Assembly: GCF_003315415.1 (NCBI RefSeq)
Contig: NZ_QNSB01000008.1
Coordinates: 62,001 to 126,000, forward strand
Direction of reading: 5' to 3'
Origin: Brevibacterium sanguinis
GTDB lineage: Bacteria; Actinomycetota; Actinomycetes; Actinomycetales; Brevibacteriaceae
DNA: 64,000 nucleotides
The notes beneath the pieces are model-generated. The model did no database searches. It was not told where the DNA came from and saw nothing but the letters and a program-made list of their open reading frames with translations. Made by a program: the position numbers and the translations under genes. This document shows, piece by piece, positions 23,751-32,213 of this stretch. Within the stretch, counting starts at the first letter, position 1; the number at the start of each line of letters is the position of its first letter.

Positions 23751-24893
23751 ATGCCAGACGCCCACGACGACGTGCCTTCCGTCGGCGAGCATCCCCGCGA
23801 GCGCAGTCCCCGTCACGGCGCATCCCCGAATCCGGCGATGCCGCCCCACCCCGGTTCACGTCCGCTCGCCGGTACCCGGGTCCTCGACCTCGGCGGCATC
23901 GGTCCCGGTCCGTTCGCGACGATGATACTCGCCGACCTCGGCGCCGAGGTCACCCGCCTCGACCCGCCCAACGCCGGCCGCGAGAACGTCAACCCCGTGC
24001 TCGATCGGGGGAAGACGCGGGTGACCGCCGACCTCAAGACCGCTGCCGGGACCCGGCTGGCCGCCGAGCTCGCCGACGCCAGCGACATCCTCGTCGAAGG
24101 ATTCCGGCCGGGTGCCGCCGAGCGGCTGGGACTCGGCCCGGCCGATCTCCACCGGACCAACCCGGCCCTCGTCTACGGACGCATCACCGGCTACGGACAG
24201 ACGGGCCCGAAGGCGCAGAGGGCCGGCCACGACCTCGGCTACATCGCCTCGACCGGTCTGCTCCTCCAGCTCGGACGGGCCGACGGCCCGCCCCAGTTCC
24301 CCGCCAACCTCCTCGCCGACTTCGGGGGTGGAGGGATGCTCCTCGTCGTCGGTGTCCTCGCCGCCCTGCCCCGCGCCCGGGAGACCGGGGTCGGCACCGT
24401 CGTCGACGCCGCGATGATCGACGGCGCGAACCTGCTGTGGTCGATGATGCACGGCTTCGCCGCGATGGGTCTGTGGCACCACGACGCGCGCGGGCGCAAC
24501 CTCCTCGACTCCGGGGCGCCCTTCTACGACCTCTATCCCACCGCGGACGGCCGGCACGTCTCGGTCGCCTGCATCGAACGGGAGTTCTTCGCCGAGTTCG
24601 TGCGCACCCTCGACCTCGAGGACGCGCTGCCCGAGCCGCTGGAGACCCTCGACCACTGGGACCCCAGGCACTGGCCGGCGCTGCGCGCGGTCATCGCTCC
24701 CGCGCTCGCCGCCCGCAGTCTCGAGGCCATCGTCGCCCTCTTCGCAGACCGCGACGCCTGCGTCGAACCGGTCCTCACGATGGCCGAGGCCAAGGAGGAC
24801 CCGCACAACGTCGAGCGCGGACTCTTCCGCACCGACGCCGCCGGCGTCGACCACCCGTCCCCCGCACCGAGGTTCAGCCCCGGCGGCGCGTGA
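23751..24893 (+). CDS. CaiB/BaiF family CoA-transferase / alpha-methylacyl-CoA racemase-like
   Basis: A 380-residue type III CoA-transferase-family protein. Its start RPLAGTRVLDLGGIGPGPFATMILADLGAEVTRLD is classic. VEGFRPGAAERLGLGPADL, YGRITGYGQTGP and the active-site GHDLGYIASTG follow. The overall pattern (GR...DSGAPFYDLYPTADGRHVSVACIE) matches alpha-methylacyl-CoA racemases of actinobacteria. ATG 23751 has AAGGGA upstream; residues 1-35 are a hydrophilic extension. Its last 20 bases overlap the end of convergent etfA. Confidence 0.88.
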   Translation: MPDAHDDVPSVGEHPRERSPRHGASPNPAMPPHPGSRPLAGTRVLDLGGIGPGPFATMILADLGAEVTRLDPPNAGRENVNPVLDRGKTRVTADLKTAAGTRLAAELADASDILVEGFRPGAAERLGLGPADLHRTNPALVYGRITGYGQTGPKAQRAGHDLGYIASTGLLLQLGRADGPPQFPANLLADFGGGGMLLVVGVLAALPRARETGVGTVVDAAMIDGANLLWSMMHGFAAMGLWHHDARGRNLLDSGAPFYDLYPTADGRHVSVACIEREFFAEFVRTLDLEDALPEPLETLDHWDPRHWPALRAVIAPALAARSLEAIVALFADRDACVEPVLTMAEAKEDPHNVERGLFRTDAAGVDHPSPAPRFSPGGA

Positions 24894-25917
24894 TCTCCTC
24901 GTTGACGGCGGCGACGACCTCATGGAGGTCGCCGATGATCGCGTAGTCGGCCCGCTGGACCATCGTCGCCTCCTCGTCGGTGTTGATCGCGATGATCGTC
25001 TTCGCTCCCTGCACTCCCGCCCAGTGCTGGATCGCACCGGAGATCCCGCAGGCGATGTAGACGTCCGGGGCGATCCGGCTTCCGGTCTGCCCGACCTGCT
25101 CGGCGTGGGGACGCCAGCCCAGACTCGTGACCACGCGCGACACCCCCAGGGCCCCGCCGAGGTGGTCGACGAGCTCGAGCACCTCGCCGAATCCGTCGGC
25201 CGACCCGACTCCGCGACCGGCGCCGACGACGACCTTCGCCTGCGTCAGGCCCGAGGTGTCGTCGGCCTCCTCGACCTCGGTGCGCACGACCCGCGTGCGC
25301 AGGTCCGCCTCCGTCGCCGCGGGGGAGTGGGTGAGGACCTCCGGGTCGCTCGGCGTCGTGTCCTCGGGGTCACAGGCGTGACCGGCGATCGTGAGGACCC
25401 GCACGGCACCGCTCAGCCGCAGCCGCTCGAACGCGGCGCCGCCGAGCACCTGGCGCAGCAGCCCCTGGTCGTCGGCGGCGACGACGTTGGCCGCCATCCG
25501 TGCCCCCAGCCGGGCGGCCACGTGCGCCATGATCTCCATGCCCCTCGGGGTGCCCGACGCCAGGATCGTCCCCTGCGCGGGGGCGATGTCGACGAGGGCC
25601 TGCGCCCAGGCGGCGGCCGAGTAGGCGTGGAGATCGGGGGAGTCGATGTGGTGGATCCGGGCGACGCCGAGGTGGGCGAGCCGATCCCGGGCGGCCTCCG
25701 TGAGCTCGCCGATGACGGCGACCTCGAGCGGAGACGACCCGGAGTCGCCCGACCCCGAGCCGTCCGCCCCGGCGGCCGCGCCCGCCTCCCCGGAGGCCCC
25801 GCCGTCGAGGGCCGCGGCCCTCGTGCGGGCGAAGGTCACCGCCTCGGCGGAGGTCAGCTGGACGCCCCCGGTCGCCGGGGTCGCGGGGTCCTCCGTCTCC
25901 ACGAACACGAGGGTCAT
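24874..25917 (-). CDS. etfA: Electron-transfer flavoprotein, alpha subunit
   Basis: A 347-residue EtfA. The C-terminal FAD domain is intact: VVVGAGRGVGS, SRVVTSLGWRPHAEQVGQTGSRIAPDVYIACGISGAIQH, then KTIIAINTDEEATMVQRADYAIIGD. The N-terminal domain carries an unusual Gly/Ala/Ser/Asp-rich insert at residues about 38-62. EtfAB passes electrons from flavin dehydrogenases to the quinone pool. ATG 25917 overlaps the etfB stop (ATGA). Lying directly behind a dimethylglycine-dehydrogenase-like gene, it is most likely that enzyme's dedicated acceptor. Confidence 0.92.
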   Translation of the reverse strand: MTLVFVETEDPATPATGGVQLTSAEAVTFARTRAAALDGGASGEAGAAAGADGSGSGDSGSSPLEVAVIGELTEAARDRLAHLGVARIHHIDSPDLHAYSAAAWAQALVDIAPAQGTILASGTPRGMEIMAHVAARLGARMAANVVAADDQGLLRQVLGGAAFERLRLSGAVRVLTIAGHACDPEDTTPSDPEVLTHSPAATEADLRTRVVRTEVEEADDTSGLTQAKVVVGAGRGVGSADGFGEVLELVDHLGGALGVSRVVTSLGWRPHAEQVGQTGSRIAPDVYIACGISGAIQHWAGVQGAKTIIAINTDEEATMVQRADYAIIGDLHEVVAAVNEEITRRRG

Positions 25918-26723
25918 CGCAGCACTCCGATCTCTTCGAGCACATCGACGAGAGCGGGAGCGGCGCCCGGTCCCTCGCCGAGGATGGTCACGGTGCTCGA
26001 CTGCTCCGGCGGCAGCTCGAGCGCCACTCGCGGGTTGCCGTGGACGGGTTCGGGGGCGTCGATCTCGTCGAGCGGCGCCTTCTTCGCCTTCATCCGCCCG
26101 GGAATTGACGGGTACCGCGGTTCGACCCCGCCTTCGGCGACGGCGACGACCGCAGGCAGCGGGAGCCGGAAGACCTCCGTGCCGGCGGGCCCGATCCCGT
26201 GGGCCGCGATCGAGGTCGGGGAGCCGTCACTGGAGGAGTCGACCTCGGCGGCCTCCTCGGCGAGCCGGAGCAGGGTGATGCCGGTGAGCACGGGCCGGTC
26301 GAGCTCGTAGGCGAGCCGGATGCCGACCTGGAAGTCGCCGGTGTCGGCGGCGTCGTTGCCGACGAGGACGAGGTCGTATCCACGGCCCTCGCTCGCCCGG
26401 GAGCGGACCACCTCGGCGATGGCGAAGGCGATGTCCTCGGGGCCGTGGGCGCCGGGGTCCTCGGCCTCGATGAGCACGGCGTCGTTCGCCCCGACGGCCA
26501 GGGAGGCGCGCAGCTGCTCGATCGCGTCGTCGGTGCCGAGCGTGAGGACGGTGACCTCGCCGTCGGTGGCGTCGGCGAGCTGGACGGCCAGCTCGACCGC
26601 GCACTCCTCGTGGGCGGAGATCGTGTGCCCGAGCGCCCCGTGGTCGATGTCGGTGCCCGAGGCGTCGAGGCTCACCTGCCCGGAGATGTCGGGGACGCGT
26701 TTGATGCAGACGAGGATGTCCAT
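25914..26723 (-). CDS. etfB: Electron-transfer flavoprotein, beta subunit
   Basis: A 269-residue EtfB. It starts MDILVCIKRVPD as usual and continues with the AMP/adenine-nucleotide-binding fold: HTISAHEECAVELAVQL, EVTVLTLGTDDAIEQLRASLAVGANDAVLI, and the partner-docking region. EPRYPSIPGRMKAKKAPLDEI is the family's signature. It starts 4 bases after the flavoprotein gene's stop, which makes the three genes one operon. Confidence 0.92.
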   Translation of the reverse strand: MDILVCIKRVPDISGQVSLDASGTDIDHGALGHTISAHEECAVELAVQLADATDGEVTVLTLGTDDAIEQLRASLAVGANDAVLIEAEDPGAHGPEDIAFAIAEVVRSRASEGRGYDLVLVGNDAADTGDFQVGIRLAYELDRPVLTGITLLRLAEEAAEVDSSSDGSPTSIAAHGIGPAGTEVFRLPLPAVVAVAEGGVEPRYPSIPGRMKAKKAPLDEIDAPEPVHGNPRVALELPPEQSSTVTILGEGPGAAPALVDVLEEIGVLR

Positions 26724-26727
26724 CGTG

Positions 26728-29241
26728 TCAGCTCCTGATCCGTTCGTTGTCGGGGTCGAACAGCGGGGTGGCATCGACGCTCGCCACCGTCACCGGGTAG
26801 TGCTCCTCGAGGTAGACGACCTGGAGGCGGTTGCCCACCACCGCCTCGGCGGGCGGCAGGAAGGCCATGAGGACGTGCTTGCCGAGGCTCGGCGCCGAGC
26901 CCGCCGAGGTGACGTAGGAGCGGCGGCCGTGCCCGTCGACGAGCGGCTCCCCGTCGGCGGAGACGATCGGCTCCCCGCCGAGCATGTACCGCATCTGGCC
27001 ACTTGCACTCGTGTGGTCGTCGACGGTGAGCGAGCAGAGCACCGACTGCGGGTCCTCCTCGCGGTGGCGCAGGTGCGCCTCCCGGCCGACGAAGTCCTGC
27101 GGCTTGACCTTGGGCCGGGACATGCCGACCTCGACGACGGTGCGCTCGGAGTCGAGCTCCGTGCCGAAGGCGCGGTAGCCCTTCTCGATCCGACCGGTGG
27201 TCCCGTAGACGCCGAGGCCGACCGGCACGAGCCCGTGGCCGGCCCCCGCCTCGCGGATCGCATCCCAGAGCCTCGCCCCGGACTCCATCGGCACGTAGAG
27301 CTCCCAGCCGAGGTCCCCGACGTAGGAGATGCGGGAGGCGAGCACCTCGAGGGTGCCGATCTCGATCGTCCGGGCGGTGCCGAACCGGAAGCCCTCGTTC
27401 GACACATCCGCCGAGGTGATCGCCGAGAGGATGTCGCGGGCGCGCGGACCCCAGAGGCCGATGGTCGTCAGTGACGAGGTGAGATCGGCGATCGCGGCCC
27501 CGGTCTCGGGCAGGCGGTCGGCGAACCACTTGAGGTCGACCATGCCGTGGGCCGCGCCCGTGACGACGCGGAAGCGGTCATGGGCGAGGCGGATGATCGT
27601 GAGGTCGGAGCGGAAGCCGCCCGCCTCGTCGAGGACCGGGGTGTAGACGACCCTGCCGACGGGCACATCCATCTGCGCGAGGACGATTCCCTGGACCGCG
27701 TCGAGGGCGGCCGGACCGACGACGTCGAAGATGACGAAGCTCGAGAGGTCGATGACGCCCGCCCGCTCCCGCAGCGCCAGGTGCTCGGCGTTGATGATCG
27801 GCGACCACCAGCGCGAATCCCATTCCGCGGTGCGGTCCATGACCCGATCGCCGAACTCCTCGAGCAGATGCGAGTTCGACTCGTACCACTGCGGCCGCTC
27901 CCACCCGGCCGCCTCGAAGAACACCGCGCCGAGCTCCTCATGCCGCGAGTGCATGGGGGAGAGGCGGACGTTGCGGTTCGACTCGTACTGCTCGCCGGGA
28001 TGGACGATGCCGTAGGTCTTGATGAAGGCCTCCGAGGTGCGGGCCCGCACATGCTCGCGCGTGCGCTGATGCGGGTGGAACCGGGCGATGTCCGCGCCCT
28101 GGACGTCGATCTCCGGCAGTCCGTCCGTCATCCACTCCGCGACCGCCCGGCCGACTCCCGGACCTTCCTTCACCCACACGGCCGCCGCCGACCACAGGCC
28201 CTTGACCTGGGGCGACTCACCGAGGATGGGGGAGCCGTCCGGGGTCAGGGACAGCAGTCCGTTGATCGCATAGCGGATCTCGACGCCCGGGTCGGACAGG
28301 ACGTCGGGCATCAGCTCGAGGGCCTGCTCGAGCTGGGGGTCGAAGTCATCGGCGGTGAACGGCATCTCCGTGGGAGAGAGCTTCGCAGCCTCGTTCGACG
28401 GGATCTCGTCGGGTTCGTGGAGGATCGCGCGGTGGGCATACGAGCCGATCTCGAGGTCCGAGCCGTGCTGGCGCTCGTAGCAGAGGGTGTCCATGTCGCG
28501 GATGATGGGGAAGGAGATCTCGCCGGGGATCGCGGCGAGCTGGGGCACCGGCCCGACGCTGATCATCTGGTGCACGGCGGGAGTGAGCGGGATCGCGGCT
28601 CCGGCCATCGCGGCGATGCGCGGGCTCCATACGCCGCACGCGACGAGGACCCGTTCGGTCTCGATCGTGCCCTTGTCCGTGTGGACGCGGGCGATCCGGC
28701 CGTTCTCGACGTCGATGCCGGTGACCTCGGTGTTCGCCGAGACGCTCAGTGCCCCGAGCTCCTGCGCGGACTCGCGCATCCTCGTGCCCGCCCCCACGGA
28801 GTCGACGACGCCGACGCCGGGAGTCCAGAACGCCCCGACGATGACCGAGGGGTCGACGTAGGGGACCTTCTCGACGACCTCCTCGGCGCCAACGAGGTGG
28901 GCCTCGATCCCCCAGGCCTGCGCGGAGGACATCCGTCGGCGCAGCTCCTGCATCCTCTCCTCCGTGCGGGCGAGTTCGAAGCCGCCGGACTGGGTGAAGA
29001 CGCCGAGCTCCTTGTACTGGCGGATGCTGTCGAGGGTGAGGTCGGTGATCTCGCGGGAGTGGTCGACGGGGAAGATGAAGTTCGAGGCGTGACCGGTCGA
29101 CCCGCCCGGATTCGGCAGAGGACCCTTGTCGACCTGGACGATGTCGCGCCAGCCGAGCCTGGCGAGATGGTGGACGAGGCTGTTGCCGACGATGCCGGCT
29201 CCGATGACGACGACACTGGCCTGGCTGGGAACGGAAGCCAT
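26728..29241 (-). CDS. Dimethylglycine/sarcosine dehydrogenase-like flavoprotein fused to GcvT domains
   Basis: An 837-residue fusion matching dimethylglycine dehydrogenase/oxidase (about 830 residues). Residues about 8-375 are a DAO-type FAD domain with VVVIGAGIVGNSLVHHLARLG and GGSTGHASN, whose His51 is the expected covalent FAD anchor. A FAO_M linker follows, then a GCV_T folate domain (about 440-715) with GLWGPRARDIL and ISYVGDLGWELYVP, and a C-terminal GCV_T barrel. It demethylates an N-methyl substrate and passes the methylene group to tetrahydrofolate. Adjacent etfBA argues for a dehydrogenase rather than an oxidase. ATG 29241 has GAGGAG upstream. Confidence 0.88.
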   Translation of the reverse strand: MASVPSQASVVVIGAGIVGNSLVHHLARLGWRDIVQVDKGPLPNPGGSTGHASNFIFPVDHSREITDLTLDSIRQYKELGVFTQSGGFELARTEERMQELRRRMSSAQAWGIEAHLVGAEEVVEKVPYVDPSVIVGAFWTPGVGVVDSVGAGTRMRESAQELGALSVSANTEVTGIDVENGRIARVHTDKGTIETERVLVACGVWSPRIAAMAGAAIPLTPAVHQMISVGPVPQLAAIPGEISFPIIRDMDTLCYERQHGSDLEIGSYAHRAILHEPDEIPSNEAAKLSPTEMPFTADDFDPQLEQALELMPDVLSDPGVEIRYAINGLLSLTPDGSPILGESPQVKGLWSAAAVWVKEGPGVGRAVAEWMTDGLPEIDVQGADIARFHPHQRTREHVRARTSEAFIKTYGIVHPGEQYESNRNVRLSPMHSRHEELGAVFFEAAGWERPQWYESNSHLLEEFGDRVMDRTAEWDSRWWSPIINAEHLALRERAGVIDLSSFVIFDVVGPAALDAVQGIVLAQMDVPVGRVVYTPVLDEAGGFRSDLTIIRLAHDRFRVVTGAAHGMVDLKWFADRLPETGAAIADLTSSLTTIGLWGPRARDILSAITSADVSNEGFRFGTARTIEIGTLEVLASRISYVGDLGWELYVPMESGARLWDAIREAGAGHGLVPVGLGVYGTTGRIEKGYRAFGTELDSERTVVEVGMSRPKVKPQDFVGREAHLRHREEDPQSVLCSLTVDDHTSASGQMRYMLGGEPIVSADGEPLVDGHGRRSYVTSAGSAPSLGKHVLMAFLPPAEAVVGNRLQVVYLEEHYPVTVASVDATPLFDPDNERIRS

Positions 29242-29256
29242 GGCAGGCTCCTCTCC

Positions 29257-29309
29257 GAAGACGTCTTCGTCTTCACTGATGCGTCTGCACCGGCACTCGG
29301 TTGCGGAGG
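29257..29309. promoter_or_regulatory. Upstream region of the demethylase operon: palindrome and shared 13-mer
   Basis: The perfect 12-bp palindrome GAAGACGTCTTC (29257-29268) lies 16 bases before the flavoprotein ATG. Further upstream, TCGGTTGCGGAGG (29297-29309) is identical to 32035-32047, just upstream of the MetF-like gene on the same strand. Both are candidate regulatory sequences. The remainder of the 269-base gap holds no gene. Confidence 0.45.
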
Positions 29310-29510
29310 GAGCAACAGGGTGCGCGATGGGGAACGGTGTCCTCCGATCGTCCCGCTCCCTCCGAGGCGTGTCAAGGGCGTGACGGGCCCGATCCACGAC
29401 AGCCGACGTGGACGGGGGCGGACCCGACGCCCAGCGCTCGCGTCGGCCGAGGGGAGGCCGAAGCGGGCCGATGCTCAGAGCGCGCACCACCCTCGGCCGC
29501 TCCGAGACGC

Positions 29511-30296
29511 TCAGGGCTCGCGCCAGCCGAGGCGGGAGGAGATCTCGGCGGCCGCGGCGACGAGGAGGTCGCGGGCGGCCTCGACCCTGTCGCCGGTGAA
29601 TCGGAAGCTCGGCCCCGACGCCGAGATCGACGCGACGACGTCGCCGTGGGCGTTGCGCACGGGGGCCGACACCGCGGTCAGCCCGACCTCGAGCTCGTCC
29701 GCGACGATCGAGAACCCCTGGTCGCGCACCTCGGCGACCTCCCGCAGGAGCCGGGGCACGGACGTCACGGTGCTCGGGGTGTAGGCCTTCGGGCGCGAGC
29801 CGAGCACTCCGCGGGCGCCGGCGTCGCTGAGCCCGGACAGGAGGACCTTGCCATTGGAGGTGGCGTGGAGCGGGATGCGCTGGCCGACCCAGTTGTGGCT
29901 CTGCACCGAGGCGGAGCCGGCGACCTGATCGAGGTAGAGGGCGGCACCCTCGGAGAGGACGGCGATGTTGACGGTCTCGCCGGTCTGCTCGGCGAGGAGC
30001 TTGGCGAGCGGACGGGCGACCTGGACGATGTCGAGCCTGGCGGTCGCGGCCCCGGCGAGGCGGAGGATCCCGAGGCCGAGGCGGTACTTGCCGCGACTGC
30101 GGTCCTGCTCGACGAGCCCCCGCGACTCCAGCGTCGCGACGATGCGCGAGGCGGTCGATTTGTGGACCCCCACCTCGGCGGCGATCTCGGTCACTCCGGC
30201 GAGGCCGGCGCGGGCGATGATCTCGAGGATCGTCACCGCGCGGTCGACGGACTGAACGGACCCGGGCGTCGTCGCCTCGGCGTCGTTGTTGCTCAT
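29511..30296 (-). CDS. IclR-family regulator A
   Basis: A 261-residue IclR protein. Its HTH is GVTEIAAEVGVHKSTASRIVATLESRGLVEQ. The effector domain has GETVNIAVLSEGAALYLDQV, HATSNGKVLLSGL and the ligand-cap region SAPVRNAHGDVVASISASGPSFRF. The start is ATG 30296. It is divergent from a second IclR gene (121 bases apart) and lies between the demethylase operon and the MetF/DmdA-like pair. It probably controls one of these. Confidence 0.88.
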   Translation of the reverse strand: MSNNDAEATTPGSVQSVDRAVTILEIIARAGLAGVTEIAAEVGVHKSTASRIVATLESRGLVEQDRSRGKYRLGLGILRLAGAATARLDIVQVARPLAKLLAEQTGETVNIAVLSEGAALYLDQVAGSASVQSHNWVGQRIPLHATSNGKVLLSGLSDAGARGVLGSRPKAYTPSTVTSVPRLLREVAEVRDQGFSIVADELEVGLTAVSAPVRNAHGDVVASISASGPSFRFTGDRVEAARDLLVAAAAEISSRLGWREP

Positions 30297-30417
30297 CCCG
30301 GAACTGTAGCCCACCTCGGGCAACGACAACAGGCCTGGCAGTCGGTCATGTAGGGTGAGAGCCGCCGGGCGCCCCGAGCGCCGCGGCGGATGAGAGCTGT
30401 GACGGAGTGCGAGCACG

Positions 30418-31167
30418 ATGAGCAATGGGACGCAATCGATCGACCGCGCCGCCGAGATCCTGTCCCTGGTGGTCAGGGCCGAGGCGCCGATCTCCTACAC
30501 CGAGGTGGTGGAGGCGACGGGACTCGCCCGCTCGACGGTGTCCCGGCTGCTCTCCGCGCTCGAGCGCAACGGCCTCGTCGAACGCGACGGCGACGGCCTC
30601 TACCGGGGCGGATCCCTGTTCGCGACCTACGCCTCCCGGTTCGACCGCGTCGAGACCCTCGTCTCCGCGGCCGACCCGACCCTGCAGCGGCTGAGCGAGG
30701 AGACCGGCGAGACGGTCAACCTCGCGGTGCCGAGCGCCGACGGCGTCGTGCAGGTCGCCCAGGTCGACTCGACCTACGTCCTCGGCGCGACGAACTGGGT
30801 CGACGTCGATGTCCCGCCGCACTGCTCGGCGCTGGGCAAGGTGATGTTCGCCTACCGGGTGATCCCGATCCCGTCCGGACGCCTCGAGCGCCGGACCCCG
30901 CACACGCTGAGCACCCGCAAGGAGCTCATGGAAGACCTCGCCGAGGTGCGCGCCCGCGGGTACTCGATCGTCCACGAGGAGTTCGAGGAGGGCCTCGACG
31001 CGCTCGCCGCCCCGGTCTTCGGGATCGACGACACGGTCATCGCCGCGGTCGGCATCTCGGGGCCGACCGTGCGGATCGCCGAGAACCACGAGGGCCTCGG
31101 CAGGCTCCTCGTCGCCGAGGCGGGCCTGCTCTCCCGCAGCCTCAAGCGCAAGGTCAACCACATGTAG
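30418..31167 (+). CDS. IclR-family regulator B
   Basis: A 249-residue IclR protein: HTH ISYTEVVEATGLARSTVSRLLSALERNGLVERD, effector domain with GETVNLAVPSADGVVQVAQVDSTYVLG and CSALGKVMFAY, ending APVFGIDDTVIAAVGISGP. The HTH is closely similar in spacing to regulator A, but the ligand loops differ, so the pair probably senses different ligands. It converges with the MetF-like gene (12 bases between stops). The inverted repeat at 32161-32194 is the best candidate target. Confidence 0.88.
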   Translation: MSNGTQSIDRAAEILSLVVRAEAPISYTEVVEATGLARSTVSRLLSALERNGLVERDGDGLYRGGSLFATYASRFDRVETLVSAADPTLQRLSEETGETVNLAVPSADGVVQVAQVDSTYVLGATNWVDVDVPPHCSALGKVMFAYRVIPIPSGRLERRTPHTLSTRKELMEDLAEVRARGYSIVHEEFEEGLDALAAPVFGIDDTVIAAVGISGPTVRIAENHEGLGRLLVAEAGLLSRSLKRKVNHM

Positions 31168-31179
31168 AAGGAACCGGCG

Positions 31180-32016
31180 TCAGTCGCTGAGCTTCTCGAC
31201 CTGTTTGCGGCGCCACTCCTCGGTGTCCTTGATCTGATTGAACGTGTAGATGTGGAGACCGGCGACGCCGAGCGCGGGATCGTCGAGCACGGGGGCGAGC
31301 CTGTCGAGGAACTTCCGCGGGTTGTAGCCGCCGGGCTTGGCCATCCGTGCGAACGTTGAGACGTTCTTGCGGAGGAACTTCGTCGACTCGCCGACCCCGA
31401 TCTTCGTCGCCACCTTGGCCAGCTTGCCGAGCTCCACCTTGCCCGCCACGCCGAGGTGGACGGGCAGGTCGATGCCGCGTCTTCGCACCGCGTGGAGCCA
31501 GGACTCGACGGTGTCGGGGTCGAAGCACAGGTTCGACACGAGGTGGGAGGCGTAGCCGCGCTTGTCGGCCATCGCCTGGATCGTCACCTCGTCGGAGATG
31601 AGCGGGTGCGATTCGGGGTAGGCGGCGACGTCGACGTCGAGGAAGTCGGCGTCGAGGCCGGAGAGGTCGACGAGCAGGTCGAGCGCGCCGCTGTAGTCTC
31701 CGGCCGGGGGAGTGGCGTCTCCTGCGGGGACGAAGATCCGGGTGATGCCGGCCGTGCGGAGGCGGTCGACCACCTCGGCGAGCTCGCTGCGGCCGTGGAC
31801 CATGCGGGCGGCGACATGGGGGACGGCGGTGAAGCCGAGGGACTGCAGCTGCTCGGCCGTGGCCAGCGTCGCCTCGAGGGTGAGTCCGGTCGATGCGGTC
31901 ACCGTGATCACCCGGCCGGGATCGACGCTGTCGCTGATGCGCTCGGCGATCCCGGAGGTGGGGAGGACCTCGTAGCGGGCTGATTCGAGCAGCGAAAGGA
32001 TGGTGGAGTCTGACAT
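31180..32016 (-). CDS. Methylenetetrahydrofolate reductase-like flavoprotein
   Basis: A 278-residue TIM-barrel protein of the MetF family. Recognisable parts are VTASTGLTLEATLATAEQLQSLGFTAVPHVAARM (the usual PHLT/C region), RIFVPAGDATPPAGDYSGALDLL (the GD...P element) and LHIYTFNQIKDTEEWRRKQ at the end. It interconverts methylene- and methyl-tetrahydrofolate. Divergence from a DmdA-like gene suggests it oxidises methyl-folate produced by demethylation rather than making methionine precursor. ATG 32016 lies within the shared promoter region. Exact cofactor is unknown. Confidence 0.8.
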   Translation of the reverse strand: MSDSTILSLLESARYEVLPTSGIAERISDSVDPGRVITVTASTGLTLEATLATAEQLQSLGFTAVPHVAARMVHGRSELAEVVDRLRTAGITRIFVPAGDATPPAGDYSGALDLLVDLSGLDADFLDVDVAAYPESHPLISDEVTIQAMADKRGYASHLVSNLCFDPDTVESWLHAVRRRGIDLPVHLGVAGKVELGKLAKVATKIGVGESTKFLRKNVSTFARMAKPGGYNPRKFLDRLAPVLDDPALGVAGLHIYTFNQIKDTEEWRRKQVEKLSD

Positions 32017-32160
32017 CTCGTCTCCTGCCTGCGATCGGTTGCGGAGGCTGTGCGCAGGGCATCCGACCACGAGGCCGGGATGCTGGCGCTTCGGCGCGGA
32101 AATTCATCCGGCGGATGCCCTTGCTTCCTCTGTGTGATCAATCCTACACTCGAAGTACCC

Positions 32161-32194
32161 ATATTATGGGAATCCAGTTCCATAATATAGAACT
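32161..32194. promoter_or_regulatory. Nested palindromes in the MetF/DmdA-like divergent promoter
   Basis: ATATTATGG (32161-32169) and CCATAATAT (32180-32188) are perfect inverted arms. Overlapping them, AGTTC-(9)-GAACT (32176-32194) forms a 19-base palindrome of IclR-operator style. The sites end 20 bases before the DmdA-like ATG and lie between two IclR-neighboured, divergent genes. Confidence 0.6.
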
Positions 32195-32213
32195 GTTTCG
32201 CAGGGGGAGCACA

